NCBI GenBank assembly: GCA_025559845.1
Contig: CP048469.1
Coordinates: forward strand, 2,542,001-2,606,000
Direction of reading: 5' to 3'
Length of the DNA stretch: 64,000 nucleotides
DNA from: Agrobacterium tumefaciens
Lineage (GTDB): Bacteria; Pseudomonadota; Alphaproteobacteria; Rhizobiales; Rhizobiaceae
Position 1 is the first letter of the stretch, and each line of letters starts with the position of its first letter. Below are positions 17,263 through 26,195 of this stretch, in pieces. Below the pieces are notes generated by a model. That model worked only from the letters and a program-made list of their open reading frames with translations. It was not told where the DNA came from and searched no databases. Both the position numbers and the translations under genes were made by a program.

Positions 17263-17853
17263 ATGCGCTTCACGAAAACCCGCACCACTGCACGCCTCGG
17301 ACTGGAAAAGATTCTTGTGCTGCTCGCAAGCCTTTTTCTCTCGGTTGCGCCTGCCGCAGCGCAGAGCAGTGACCAGTACACTTTCCAGGAGATCATCGAC
17401 GCGGGGCACGGCTTCTTCGGCGAAACAACCGGTGGACTGGCCAAGGTGGTTGAACGCGCCTTTCAGCAGTACGGCCTTCCGAACGGTTACGTTCTCGGCC
17501 AGGAAGGTTCCGGCGCATTCGTCGCTGGCCTGACCTATGGCGAAGGCACGCTTTACACCAAGAACGCAGGCCAGCACCCCGTCTTCTGGCAAGGCCCGTC
17601 ACTCGGTCTGGACTATGGCGGTCAGGGCACGCGCGCCATGATGCTCGTCTACAATCTGCCGGCAGTTGATGCGCTCTACCGTCGCTACGGCGGTGTCAGC
17701 GGTTCCGCCTTCATTGTCGCAGGCGTTGGCATGACCTATCTCAAAAGCTCAGACGTTACGATCGCCCCCATCCGTACCGGCATCGGCGCCCGCCTTGGCA
17801 TCAATGTGGGCTATTTGAAGCTTACCCAGCAGCCAACCTGGAACCCCTTCTGA
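17263..17853 (+). CDS. eipA: DUF1134 envelope protein, EipA homologue
   Basis: A protein of about 196 residues with an N-terminal signal sequence (basic start, then LEKILVLLASLFLSVAPAAA, cleavage near AQSS) and a DUF1134 domain: YTFQEIIDAGHGFFGETTGG, the central DYGGQGTRAMMLVYNLP, and a small-residue-rich C-terminal barrel half. In Brucella, EipA is a periplasmic envelope-integrity protein controlled by CtrA. An in-frame ATG at 17209 would add 18 residues, but the signal peptide looks best from 17263. The pairing with chpT matches the Brucella order. Confidence 0.85.
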   Translation: MRFTKTRTTARLGLEKILVLLASLFLSVAPAAAQSSDQYTFQEIIDAGHGFFGETTGGLAKVVERAFQQYGLPNGYVLGQEGSGAFVAGLTYGEGTLYTKNAGQHPVFWQGPSLGLDYGGQGTRAMMLVYNLPAVDALYRRYGGVSGSAFIVAGVGMTYLKSSDVTIAPIRTGIGARLGINVGYLKLTQQPTWNPF

Positions 17854-18083
17854 TTCGCAGGCAAGCAAATCAGGGGCAAAAAACCGCATCTGCTTCGGTT
17901 ATCGGGCCCCTCCCCACGGTTGCAAGAATAGCGTAGCATGTTTTCACGCCGCTCTTTCCGAGTGTAAGCAGCTTGCAACGACTATGCGTGACCCGGAAAT
18001 GCGTGGAAACACAAAGAGAGAGCATTGAAGGTGGAAGCGTTTTCACCCAGAAAAATGCTCTGTAGTTTCGGAGACTGTCCCGC

Positions 18084-19262
18084 GTGATAGAATATGCCAT
18101 TCTCTTTGGACTGGGTTTTCTGACCGCAACCCTGCTTGCCTTGCTGATTGCACCCGCAATCCATCGCCGCATTGTCGCGTATACGGAAAACCGTCTGCGC
18201 GCGACGATGCCCATCAGCCCGCAGGAAGTTCGCGCCCAGAAAGATATGGCGCGTGCCCTTTATGCGGCCGAAAACGCCAAGGTTCGTCAGGAGCTCGACA
18301 CCGAACGCGAGAAGAACACCTCACTCAGACTGGCCAACGAAGCCGCCTCCAGCGATGCGTATCGTCTTGGTGAGCAAAACCGTGGCCTGTCGGTAAAAAT
18401 CGAGGAACTGACACTCGAAATCGACGAGTTACGATCCGCACTCGATCAGAGCGAGGAAAACACGACCCGCCTGCAAGCCGGACTTTCCGAGCATCAGGAA
18501 ACGGCCAATAGCCGCGCCACCCAAATGTCGGAACTGACAGCGCGCCTGACCAACCTCACCCGCGAACTGGACGATTCCAAGATACTTGCCGCGACCCGCG
18601 ACATTGAGGCTGAGCAGGCAAAACAGAGCGCGTCCCGTTTCCGAAAGGAAGGCGAAACGACTGCACGCGAGCTCAAGGATGTGAGCGACCGCAATCGTGA
18701 AGCAATGACAGCCGTGGCGCGCGAAAGCCGGAAGGTGACGCGTCTGGAAGAAAAACTGGCGACTGCAGTCGCCAAGAACGCTGATCTCGATACAGCGCTG
18801 ACGCTCCGCCAGCAGGAAATCGCACGTCTGAAGGAACAGCTTGCGGCAACGGGCGGCAAGACCGACGACATGGTTATCCGTTTGCCGAACCCGGCATCCA
18901 GCAAGCAGCAAGCCCTCGCTGAAGCTAAAACCGCCGTGGAAGCGTCACAGCCGCCAGCAGTCACCGAGGAAGAGGCGATCCGGCCAAGCGGCCTCGAACA
19001 GCAGATCGAAGATATCCGCAATCAGGGTACGGCACTCACCGAGCGACTCATCAATGTTCGCGGAACAACCAATGACGAGGCAATCCGCCGCGAAATCGCT
19101 CGTATCGCTGCGCAGATGATCGCACTTACCGCCGCACGCGAAGGTGAAAAATCGCCGATCCCTGCGCTTCTGTCAAAGGGTGAAACAAGCTCAGGACGTG
19201 ACAGCCTCGCGAAACGCGCGACAACGCTGATGGAACAATCGTCCCAGTCACCTAGCGCATAA
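18084..19262 (+). CDS. Membrane-anchored long coiled-coil protein of unknown function
   Basis: A 392-residue protein. Residues 1-28 are one hydrophobic helix (MIEYAILFGLGFLTATLLAL). About 45-270 is an almost continuous charged coiled coil rich in E, R, K, A and Q. The last 120 residues are less regular, with LEQQIEDIRNQGTALTERLI and EAIRREIARIAAQMIALTA. The start is a GTG. Architecture suggests a cytoplasmic rod tethered to the inner membrane. It lies between the CtrA-module genes and a convergent RNA methylase. I do not recognise a named family. Confidence 0.8.
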   Translation: MIEYAILFGLGFLTATLLALLIAPAIHRRIVAYTENRLRATMPISPQEVRAQKDMARALYAAENAKVRQELDTEREKNTSLRLANEAASSDAYRLGEQNRGLSVKIEELTLEIDELRSALDQSEENTTRLQAGLSEHQETANSRATQMSELTARLTNLTRELDDSKILAATRDIEAEQAKQSASRFRKEGETTARELKDVSDRNREAMTAVARESRKVTRLEEKLATAVAKNADLDTALTLRQQEIARLKEQLAATGGKTDDMVIRLPNPASSKQQALAEAKTAVEASQPPAVTEEEAIRPSGLEQQIEDIRNQGTALTERLINVRGTTNDEAIRREIARIAAQMIALTAAREGEKSPIPALLSKGETSSGRDSLAKRATTLMEQSSQSPSA

Positions 19263-19270
19263 AAATCAGC

Positions 19271-20125
19271 TTATATGCGCCCGATTGCGCCGGCCATCTG
19301 GTAGAGAGCAAGACCGGATGCTGTTCCCGCGTTCAGACTGTCGAGTTGCGCTGACTGCGCAATGCGTGCCGTATGAAACCGCGAAAGCACTGATTGCGGC
19401 AATCCGTCGCCCTCAGTACCGATGACCAGCGCCATGCGTTCAGATCTAGGAATTTGCCGTATCTCGGTTTCGCCATTCGGCGACAGGCTCCATATGGCAA
19501 AACCGGCAGCCGCCAACCGCTCCAGCATATCGACCGCATCACCACCGCGATGATAGGGAACGGCAAGCACCGACCCGACGGAGACACGCAATGCCTTTCG
19601 GTAGAGCGGGTCGCAGGAGGTACCGTCCAACAGGACCGCGTCGGCATGGAAAGCCGCCGCATTCCGGAACATTGCGCCCATGTTGTCGTGATTGGAAATA
19701 CCGCATCCCACCAAAACCAGCGATGATGCGGGCAGTCGAGAGATAAGATTATCGGACGATGCGTCACCGACGCGACGGCCGAGCGCCAGAATGCCACGAT
19801 GCAAATGGAAACCTGCAATGGCATCCAGGACAGGAGCCTCGGCGACGCAAACCGGCACATCGACGGGAAATTCAGCGAGAATATCGGCAACACCCGAAAG
19901 CCGGTTCTTGAGAATAAGGATGCTTTCTGCCGCAAAGGCACCCTGCGCTTTGTGAGCTGCCGCCAGCATACGAAGCACGACCGTGCCTTCGGCAATAAAG
20001 CGCCCTTGCCTGCCGGTCAGATCGCGCTCGCGAATATCGCGAAATGCAGCAATGCGCGGATCGTCAGGATCTTCAATAGGGATCAGCACATGGCCATCCG
20101 GCAGGTCTGAGCTTTTACTGGCCAT
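19271..20125 (-). CDS. TrmH/SpoU-family RNA 2'-O-methyltransferase
   Basis: A protein of about 284 residues starting at the ATG at 20125 (MASKSSDLPDG); the frame is open further upstream but that part overlaps another gene. SpoU motifs are visible: GISNHDNMGAMFRNAAAF (motif 1), MALVIGTEGDGLP (motif 2) and SLNAGTASGLALYQM (motif 3). The N-terminal RQGRFIAEGTVVLRML matches the substrate-binding domain. Target is rRNA or tRNA ribose, not assignable. It overlaps the end of the upstream membrane-protein gene by 11 bp, so the two are coupled. Confidence 0.88.
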   Translation of the reverse strand: MASKSSDLPDGHVLIPIEDPDDPRIAAFRDIRERDLTGRQGRFIAEGTVVLRMLAAAHKAQGAFAAESILILKNRLSGVADILAEFPVDVPVCVAEAPVLDAIAGFHLHRGILALGRRVGDASSDNLISRLPASSLVLVGCGISNHDNMGAMFRNAAAFHADAVLLDGTSCDPLYRKALRVSVGSVLAVPYHRGGDAVDMLERLAAAGFAIWSLSPNGETEIRQIPRSERMALVIGTEGDGLPQSVLSRFHTARIAQSAQLDSLNAGTASGLALYQMAGAIGRI

Positions 20126-20507
20126 CGACCGTAACATCGGCGATGAAGCGACCGGCAGCGACGTTGTAAACGAGTGCCTTGCGCGTTCCGTTGGCGAGCC
20201 GTCCGTAAAACAGCATGTCACCGCCGGAATAGCTGACGTTTTCAATCGTAAAGCCCTGCGGCAAGCTTGCCGTAGCGGCAACGGGACCATCAGAGGGAAC
20301 TGCCATTGTCTGGCCCTGCGTCTGCGCCACCGGAGCGGGCTTCGACGGCCCCATCGCCTTGTAGACAACCGCGCCGAACACAGCCATAAGGCTGATAAAC
20401 ATCACGGAGCCCGACACGATCTGCAAACGGATCATCTTGCGGCGAACTTTTTCCATGGCCGGGTCTAACGGCTTGTCTTCCTGTTCGTCTTGCTCGACCT
20501 GCGTCAT
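20115..20507 (-). CDS. Small one-pass membrane protein upstream of the SpoU methylase
   Basis: A 130-residue protein with a charged N-terminus (DEQEDKPLDPAMEKVRRKMI), one membrane helix (QIVSGSVMFISLMAVFGAVVY) at about 30-50 and a periplasmic-side domain ending in YNVAAGRFIADVTVDG. The protein ends inside the start of the methylase gene. It is divergent from rluD with only 38 bp between the starts. It looks like a conserved rhizobial hypothetical; no function is visible. Confidence 0.8.
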   Translation of the reverse strand: MTQVEQDEQEDKPLDPAMEKVRRKMIRLQIVSGSVMFISLMAVFGAVVYKAMGPSKPAPVAQTQGQTMAVPSDGPVAATASLPQGFTIENVSYSGGDMLFYGRLANGTRKALVYNVAAGRFIADVTVDGQ

Positions 20508-20545
20508 CGGGTTCCCTGAAATGCTGTTGGATCGGAAAAATAAGA

Positions 20546-21580
20546 ATGAACGACCCCTTTAAACAAGGCGACGACGCAAGGAAAGTCCTGATTGCCGGGG
20601 AAGATGCCGAAGGGCGCCTTGATTCATGGCTGGCGACCGAAGTCGGCGGCGACTTGTCGCGAAGCCGCCTCAAGGCACTGATCGAGCAAGGGGCGGTATC
20701 CGTAAACGGCAAACCCATTACCGAACCCAAAAAGAAGGTCCATCCCGGTGACCGGATCGAGATTTCCATGCCGGAGCCGGAAGATCCCGAACCGAAGGGC
20801 GAGGATATTCCGCTCAACGTCGAATATGAAGATGACGATCTGATCGTGCTCGTCAAACCCGCAGGGCTGGTGGTGCATCCCGGTGCTGGCAACTGGACGG
20901 GAACGCTCGTCAACGCCCTCATCCATCATTGCGGTGACAGTCTCTCCGGCATTGGCGGTGTCAAACGTCCCGGTATCGTGCATCGACTGGACAAGGAAAC
21001 CTCTGGTGTCATGGTCGTGGCCAAGAATGACGCTGCGCATCGACACCTTGCTGCGCAATTTGCCGACCATGGCCGCACCGGCCCGCTTGAGCGCGCCTAC
21101 AAGGCCATTGTATGGGGGCGTCCCAAAACCCTGCGCGGCACGATCGATGCCGCTTTGGGACGGTCATCCGACCGCACCAAACGGGCAGTCAAGAACGAGC
21201 ACGCCGATGACGCCCGCGAGGCAATCACCCACTACGAGGTCATCGAGCGGTTTCATGAGCGGCCGGATGCAACCTGCCTTGCCTCGATGGTGGAATGCCG
21301 CCTCGAAACCGGCCGTACGCATCAGATCCGCGTGCACATGGCGCACATTGGTCACCCATTGATCGGTGATCCTGAATACGGGGCAGCCTACCGCACCAAG
21401 GCAAACCTGCTGGAAGAACCGGCAAAGAGCATTGTCGGTCGTTTCCCGCGTCAGGCCCTGCATGCTTATCTTCTTGCATTTGAACATCCACGCACCGGTG
21501 AGGTGATGGAATTCGAGACTGATATGCCCGATGACATGGATGAACTGTCCAACGCGCTGCGCGGCCACGAACACTCGTAA
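20546..21580 (+). CDS. rluD: RluA-family 23S rRNA pseudouridine synthase (RluD-like)
   Basis: A 344-residue enzyme with an N-terminal S4 RNA-binding domain (RLDSWLATEVGGDLSRSRLK) and a pseudouridine synthase domain carrying the catalytic Asp in GIVHRLDKETSGVMVVAK, plus CRLETGRTHQIRVHMAHIGH and HPLIGDPEYG. RluD modifies helix 69 of 23S rRNA in E. coli; exact sites here are assumed by homology. It lies upstream of rpoH with one methyltransferase gene between, an arrangement similar to that near rhizobial rpoH1. Confidence 0.9.
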   Translation: MNDPFKQGDDARKVLIAGEDAEGRLDSWLATEVGGDLSRSRLKALIEQGAVSVNGKPITEPKKKVHPGDRIEISMPEPEDPEPKGEDIPLNVEYEDDDLIVLVKPAGLVVHPGAGNWTGTLVNALIHHCGDSLSGIGGVKRPGIVHRLDKETSGVMVVAKNDAAHRHLAAQFADHGRTGPLERAYKAIVWGRPKTLRGTIDAALGRSSDRTKRAVKNEHADDAREAITHYEVIERFHERPDATCLASMVECRLETGRTHQIRVHMAHIGHPLIGDPEYGAAYRTKANLLEEPAKSIVGRFPRQALHAYLLAFEHPRTGEVMEFETDMPDDMDELSNALRGHEHS

Positions 21581-21873
21581 CTGCTTGCTCCTTCCGACGA
21601 AACAGCGATAGGCGGGCATGGCAAAGGCTGAAAAATGCCTTGCTCGCCATCTTTGCGAAACCTTGGATAATAAAGACAGTTTTCGCTTTTCCCTATATTT
21701 TGCAGGCGGTCTCGTTTCCGGACCGCCCCAATTTTGCTTCAATCATTGCACCTTTTCATAGCTGCACCACATGCGATTGACTGGTTCGGCCAGCAATCAT
21801 CACACCCGCATGTGTCCGCCGAAACCCGCCTGCAGGGCGCCCGTGAAACGACGGGAGACGGAAATGATTGCAC
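21581..21873. other. Intergenic region between rluD and the methyltransferase gene
   Basis: 293 bp without a credible gene; the middle (21660-21760) is AT-rich and may hold a promoter. No terminator, box or repeat that I can support. Confidence 0.35.
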
Positions 21874-22698
21874 ATGAACAGCGATGAACGCCGCTTCATA
21901 TTTCAGGATCTGCGGACGGTGGAGGGATATATCGATCCTCCCGATGCGCTCGTTTTCAAAGCCTTGCTGCAAGCTCAGACCGCAAGCGCCCTTGGTGGTG
22001 GCATGGCAGATATCGGCGTGTTTTACGGTCGCTCCTATTTTCTGCTGCAGCGGTTCGCGGCCGAAGGTGAAAAGGTTCTGGGAATTGACCTCTTCGAACT
22101 TGACCCGCCCGCCGATGGCAGCCTTGACCAGTATCGGCGCTTTCTTGACAACGGCCAGCGCCTTGGACAGCCGGTCGATGAAGACCTCATCATTCGCGGC
22201 GACAGCACGCGACTGAATGCCAGCGACATCACCGAACGGGTTGGTCCGGTACGCTTCTTCAGCATCGACGGGGGTCATCATCTGCATCATGTCATGGCAG
22301 ACGCGAGACTTGCGATGGAAGCGATCGCCGACCACGGTATCATTGTTTTTGACGATACCTTCAATCCCGCCTGGCCTGAAGTTACAGTCGGAATGGCCGA
22401 CTTCCTTCGCACCCACGGGCACAATCTCGTTTGCTTCTGCATGACGAAATACAAGACTTATGTGTGCCGCCGCGAATTTCACGCGCATTACGAACATGTC
22501 ATCGCCAATGCACCGGATTTGCGTACGCTACATCACGCCGAAACGCAGTTTCTTGGCTCAAAGATTGCGCGCCTCCACAATCCCATGCGGCGGCGGGTCA
22601 TGTACGAATTGATGGTTCGCTCCGGACTTGGAAATTTTTCGGAACGAATCTATCGGAGCGGGGTTAAGGACAGCACAGAGGATGTCGTAACGATGTAA
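21874..22698 (+). CDS. Class I SAM-dependent methyltransferase (Methyltransf_24 type)
   Basis: A 274-residue protein with a Rossmann-type SAM-binding pattern: ADIGVFYGRSYFLLQRFAAEG (motif I), VLGIDLFELD (acidic loop) and FFSIDGGHHLHHVMADAR followed by IIVFDDTF. The IDGGH and DD elements are typical of the Methyltransf_24 family, whose members act on sugars, catechols or cephalosporins. The C-terminal part has HYEHVIANAPD and no further domain. A TTG 6 bp upstream is an alternative start. The substrate is unknown. It precedes rpoH but has 165 bp between. Confidence 0.78.
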   Translation: MNSDERRFIFQDLRTVEGYIDPPDALVFKALLQAQTASALGGGMADIGVFYGRSYFLLQRFAAEGEKVLGIDLFELDPPADGSLDQYRRFLDNGQRLGQPVDEDLIIRGDSTRLNASDITERVGPVRFFSIDGGHHLHHVMADARLAMEAIADHGIIVFDDTFNPAWPEVTVGMADFLRTHGHNLVCFCMTKYKTYVCRREFHAHYEHVIANAPDLRTLHHAETQFLGSKIARLHNPMRRRVMYELMVRSGLGNFSERIYRSGVKDSTEDVVTM

Positions 22699-22721
22699 CG
22701 CGCGTGTGATCGTGGCTGCCG

Positions 22722-22750
22722 CTTGAAATGCCGCAGCCGCGTACATATCT
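22722..22750 (+). promoter_or_regulatory. Candidate RpoH-dependent promoter upstream of rpoH
   Basis: CTTGAA at 22722 followed by CATATCT at 22744 gives CTTG-N18-CATATCT, one mismatch from the alphaproteobacterial sigma-32-type pattern CTTG-N17/18-CYTATNT. It lies about 115 bp before the rpoH ATG and would allow autoregulation. GGCTGC / GCAGCC arms overlap the -35 part. Confidence 0.35.
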
Positions 22751-22863
22751 GACATCTGGGTTCGTGCGGGGTCGATAATGATCCGCCACGACGGCATGCC
22801 TGACGTGGGACGTTAAACGTCGAAAAAGGGTGCCGCCACAGACCAAAGATAAGGGGGTGCTAT

Positions 22864-23766
22864 ATGGCCCGCAACAGTTTGCCTTCCATTACAGCCGGTG
22901 AAGCCGGTCTTAACAGATATCTCGATGAAATCCGCAAGTTCCCGATGCTGGAGCCGCAGGAAGAATACATGCTCGGCAAGCGTTACGCCGAACATGGCGA
23001 CCGTGATGCCGCGCACAGGCTGGTTACCAGCCACCTGCGCCTCGTCGCCAAGATTGCCATGGGTTATCGCGGCTACGGCCTGCCGATCGGTGAAGTCGTG
23101 TCCGAGGGTAACGTCGGCCTGATGCAGGCGGTCAAGAAGTTTGATCCGGAGCGTGGTTTCCGTTTGGCGACCTATGCAATGTGGTGGATCAAGGCTTCGA
23201 TTCAGGAGTATATCCTGCGTTCGTGGTCCCTGGTGAAGATGGGTACGACAGCCAACCAGAAGCGCCTGTTCTTCAACCTGCGCCGTCTGAAGGGTCGGAT
23301 CCAGGCCATCGATGATGGCGATCTGAAGCCGGAGCACGTCAAGGAAATCGCCACGAAGCTCCAGGTTTCGGAAGAAGAAGTCATCTCGATGAACCGCCGT
23401 CTGCATGGCGACGCGTCGCTGAATGCCCCGATCAAGGCGTCAGAAGGCGAATCCGGCCAGTGGCAGGATTGGCTCGTGGACGACCACGACAGCCAGGAAG
23501 CCGTGTTGATCGAGCAGGACGAACTGGAAACCCGTCGTCGCATGCTGGCCAAGGCCATGGGTGTGTTGAACGAGCGCGAACGACGCATCTTCGAGGCTCG
23601 ACGCCTTGCCGAAGAGCCGGTGACACTGGAAGAGCTGTCTTCCGAGTTCGACATCAGCCGCGAGCGTGTTCGTCAGATCGAGGTTCGCGCCTTCGAAAAG
23701 GTTCAGGAAGCGGTTCAGAAAGAAGCGCTGGAAGCCGCCCGCGCCCTTCGCGTGGTTGATGCCTGA
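22864..23766 (+). CDS. rpoH: RNA polymerase heat-shock sigma factor RpoH
   Basis: A 300-residue sigma-70 family factor of the sigma-32 type. Region 2 contains HLRLVAKIAMGYRGYGLP and RGFRLATYAMWWIKASIQEY. The RpoH box is present as NQKRLFFNLRRLKG. Region 4.2 is EPVTLEELSSEFDISRERVRQIEVRAF. It directs transcription of chaperone and protease genes under heat and, in rhizobia, acid stress. Length and N-terminus match rhizobial RpoH1. The ribosome site (AAGGGGGTG) is very strong. It is followed by an intrinsic terminator. Confidence 0.96.
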   Translation: MARNSLPSITAGEAGLNRYLDEIRKFPMLEPQEEYMLGKRYAEHGDRDAAHRLVTSHLRLVAKIAMGYRGYGLPIGEVVSEGNVGLMQAVKKFDPERGFRLATYAMWWIKASIQEYILRSWSLVKMGTTANQKRLFFNLRRLKGRIQAIDDGDLKPEHVKEIATKLQVSEEEVISMNRRLHGDASLNAPIKASEGESGQWQDWLVDDHDSQEAVLIEQDELETRRRMLAKAMGVLNERERRIFEARRLAEEPVTLEELSSEFDISRERVRQIEVRAFEKVQEAVQKEALEAARALRVVDA

Positions 23767-23800
23767 TATCACCACAGCGATCGACATGTGAAAAATTGGA

Positions 23801-23830
23801 GCCCACAGATCTTTCGATCTGTGGGCTTTT
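23801..23830 (+). terminator. Intrinsic terminator after rpoH
   Basis: GCCCACAGATC (23801-23811) and GATCTGTGGGC (23816-23826) form a perfect 11-bp stem around TTTC, followed by TTTT. Confidence 0.93.
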
Positions 23831-23858
23831 CGTTGTATCCTTCACAACATCCGCAAAC

Positions 23859-23891
23859 AAAAAAGGGGCCGCCTCAGGCAGCCCCTTTTTC
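23859..23891. terminator. Bidirectional terminator between rpoH and the acidic membrane protein gene
   Basis: An A run plus GGGGC pairs with GCCCC plus a T run over an 11-nt loop. With A and T runs on both sides it can stop transcription in either direction and protects rpoH from the leftward gene. Confidence 0.85.
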
Positions 23892-23909
23892 TTGTCTCTG
23901 GTAGCGCCC

Positions 23910-26195
23910 TTACTGACCCGTCGCAGGCGCGGCTGCAGCCCAGTCGCGAAGGGCGGCATCAAACGCAGCGATGCCTTCCGGTCCCTTTTGCAAGGTCAGC
24001 AAAGCACGGCGACCGTTGCGATAGGACACTGGAATGTCGATCCAGTTGCGGCTCTTCAACAGTTCGAGGTTGGTTTTCATCGCGTCAGGGAAGTCATTCA
24101 GCGCGATCATGTGGAAATCATCGGTGATTTTGGCCGGAACCGCGATCAGCGCATTACCACGATCCTGCTCCGTGCTCTTCATCGCGATACGCTGAACACT
24201 GTCGATCGCGCCGCCTTCAAATCCAGGCGCAACCGAGAAGACGATCTCGATCAGATGGCTGGCCGGTAACGACGGATCGGTGTTGCGCTTGAAGGTGATA
24301 AGCGCGCTCAAACCGCGACCGGGAACAGTAATCTGGCCCTGTACAGTCGGAGACGGTCGGCCTTCACTGTCATTTTCCTGCTGCAGTGTCCACGCAACCG
24401 AACCCTGGATCGCGGTTGGTACCGTCTGGCCCAGCACTTCCTCATACAGGAACATGCGCTCGCCACCGGCAACAGCACCGGGCTGGGCAGGCGTCGCTGG
24501 CGTTCCGGCCGGCGCAGCACCATTGGCCGCAGGTGTCTCGGTTGTCGCTGGCGGTGCGACGTTCTGCTCGTAGACAGACTGGCCTTCCGCCGTCACCGGC
24601 TGACCGTTTCCACCAGCAGCCGGGCCCTCGTCACGCTCGGTTCCATCAGCCATAAGGCGCTGGGTGAATTTCGTGCCGGTGACAGAACCGTCGTCGCCGG
24701 AAGGTTGAGCCTGATTGTTTGCCGTCTGCTGTCCGGCAGCCGGAGGCTGCTGCGTCGCCGGCGGCGTTGGTGTCGGCGTCTGGGCAGAGTCGGTGGAAGG
24801 CGCAGATGTCTCGCCATTGCCGTTGCCTGCTGATTGGACCAGCCCGCCGACCATGTCGTTCAGAGCGTCGCGGTTCATCCAGAGGGCATAACCGCCGCCA
24901 GCCAGAAGGCCCGCGCCAACCAGAGCAAGCACGACCGCCGCATAGTTCCGGCGCGGCTTCTTTTTGACCATATAGGCAGGCGTTGCAGCACTGGCGCCGA
25001 CGCTGGGGGCCTCATCCGAAGCTGCGCGGTTCGACGACGACGCGCCATCATAACCGATCAACTCATCCAGATCATCCCAAGGGGTGCGCTCTTTATTGTC
25101 CTTGCCGTCCTTCGGTGCTTCGAAGGGATCATCATTGGCGCGCGGCATTGCCGACGTGCGCTCTGCCGGAAGGTCGATATCCGTGTCCTGGAAGTAGGTA
25201 GAGAAATCCTCCACCACGGCAGCTTTTTTCGGCGGCGTTTCAGGCTCATGCCGCGTTTCGGTATAGTCTTGACGTCCACCGAAGACCGGATCGTGATCGA
25301 CATCGGCACGATGATCGGCGTAGCCGTGCTCGTCGCGCTTCTCGGGCTCGAACGCGACGACCGGTGCTGCAGCATAGGGGTGATGCCCAGCCTGGTTACG
25401 ATCTTCGTATTCGTCCTCAGGCAAGTCTTCGGCGCCGTGAGGCTGCTGATCATCCTCAGTCGCCTCGTCAAGCTTGCGCCAGTCGTCCTCGTCAACGGGT
25501 TGCGCCCAATGTGCCGGAACGGATTCGTCAACAGGCGTGACCGCAGGCTCAGCCTCGACGGGATGATGATGCGCCTCTTCATAACGGTCCTCTTCCGACG
25601 CGTAGGCGGGCTCCTCATCGGAACGGGTGAAATAGGTGCCGATGACTTCCTGCTGCGGTTGCTCCTGCTCGGCAACGGCATGAACAGGTTCTGGAGCGTC
25701 ATAAAGCTCTTCCGGCTCCTCGTAAGGAGCTTCGTTGGAGACCTCGGCGTGAGCGTGCTCTTCCTCAACCGGTGCTTCATCGGCGGCAGCGACCGGCGCG
25801 GCCTCAACCGGATGAGGCTCCTCGTAGACTGGCTCGACCCGATCCGCTTCGTATTCTTCAGCGTCAGCGGAATGCGCTACCGGTTCAGCGGCGACTTCTT
25901 CTTCCGGCTCTTCATAAGAAGGTTGATGCGCCGGCTCTACAGCCGGCGCAAAGCCTTCGTCTTCCTCTTCCAGCGCAGGCAAAGCTTCGGCGAATTCGCT
26001 TTCCACCTCAGCAATGGCGCTGTCGAGTTTGGTGATTTGCCGGCGCAGCAGTTCTTCCGGCGGGCGCGGCTTCATGTTTTCAAGCTGGCGCACGACGGCA
26101 CCACGCGCCTTTTCGTAAACCTTCGCCCGGTTTTCGGGAGTATTGTTCGCCAAGCCATCCACGGCTTTGCGAATGACCGCTACAAAATCCGCCAT
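23910..26195 (-). CDS. Large acidic one-pass membrane protein of unknown function
   Basis: A 761-residue protein from the ATG at 26195. Residues 1-80 are helical (MADFVAVIRKAVDGLANN; AVVRQLENMKPRPPEELLRR). About 85-400 is a low-complexity cytoplasmic region very rich in Glu, Pro, Ala, Asp and His. One membrane helix lies at about 415-440 (YAAVVLALVGAGLLAGGGYA), preceded by KKKPRR. A Pro/Thr/Gln/Ala linker leads to a folded periplasmic C-terminal domain (about 575-755), with ITVPGRGLSALITFKRN and SRNWIDIPVSYRNGRRALLTL. Orientation follows the positive-inside rule. The layout resembles envelope or polar scaffold proteins, but no family is recognised. Confidence 0.85.
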   Translation of the reverse strand: MADFVAVIRKAVDGLANNTPENRAKVYEKARGAVVRQLENMKPRPPEELLRRQITKLDSAIAEVESEFAEALPALEEEDEGFAPAVEPAHQPSYEEPEEEVAAEPVAHSADAEEYEADRVEPVYEEPHPVEAAPVAAADEAPVEEEHAHAEVSNEAPYEEPEELYDAPEPVHAVAEQEQPQQEVIGTYFTRSDEEPAYASEEDRYEEAHHHPVEAEPAVTPVDESVPAHWAQPVDEDDWRKLDEATEDDQQPHGAEDLPEDEYEDRNQAGHHPYAAAPVVAFEPEKRDEHGYADHRADVDHDPVFGGRQDYTETRHEPETPPKKAAVVEDFSTYFQDTDIDLPAERTSAMPRANDDPFEAPKDGKDNKERTPWDDLDELIGYDGASSSNRAASDEAPSVGASAATPAYMVKKKPRRNYAAVVLALVGAGLLAGGGYALWMNRDALNDMVGGLVQSAGNGNGETSAPSTDSAQTPTPTPPATQQPPAAGQQTANNQAQPSGDDGSVTGTKFTQRLMADGTERDEGPAAGGNGQPVTAEGQSVYEQNVAPPATTETPAANGAAPAGTPATPAQPGAVAGGERMFLYEEVLGQTVPTAIQGSVAWTLQQENDSEGRPSPTVQGQITVPGRGLSALITFKRNTDPSLPASHLIEIVFSVAPGFEGGAIDSVQRIAMKSTEQDRGNALIAVPAKITDDFHMIALNDFPDAMKTNLELLKSRNWIDIPVSYRNGRRALLTLQKGPEGIAAFDAALRDWAAAAPATGQ

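Noticed and set aside
20126..20368. N-terminal extension of the SpoU methylase
   Set aside because: It is very Arg-rich and overlaps the upstream membrane-protein gene; the ATG at 20125 is where homology begins.
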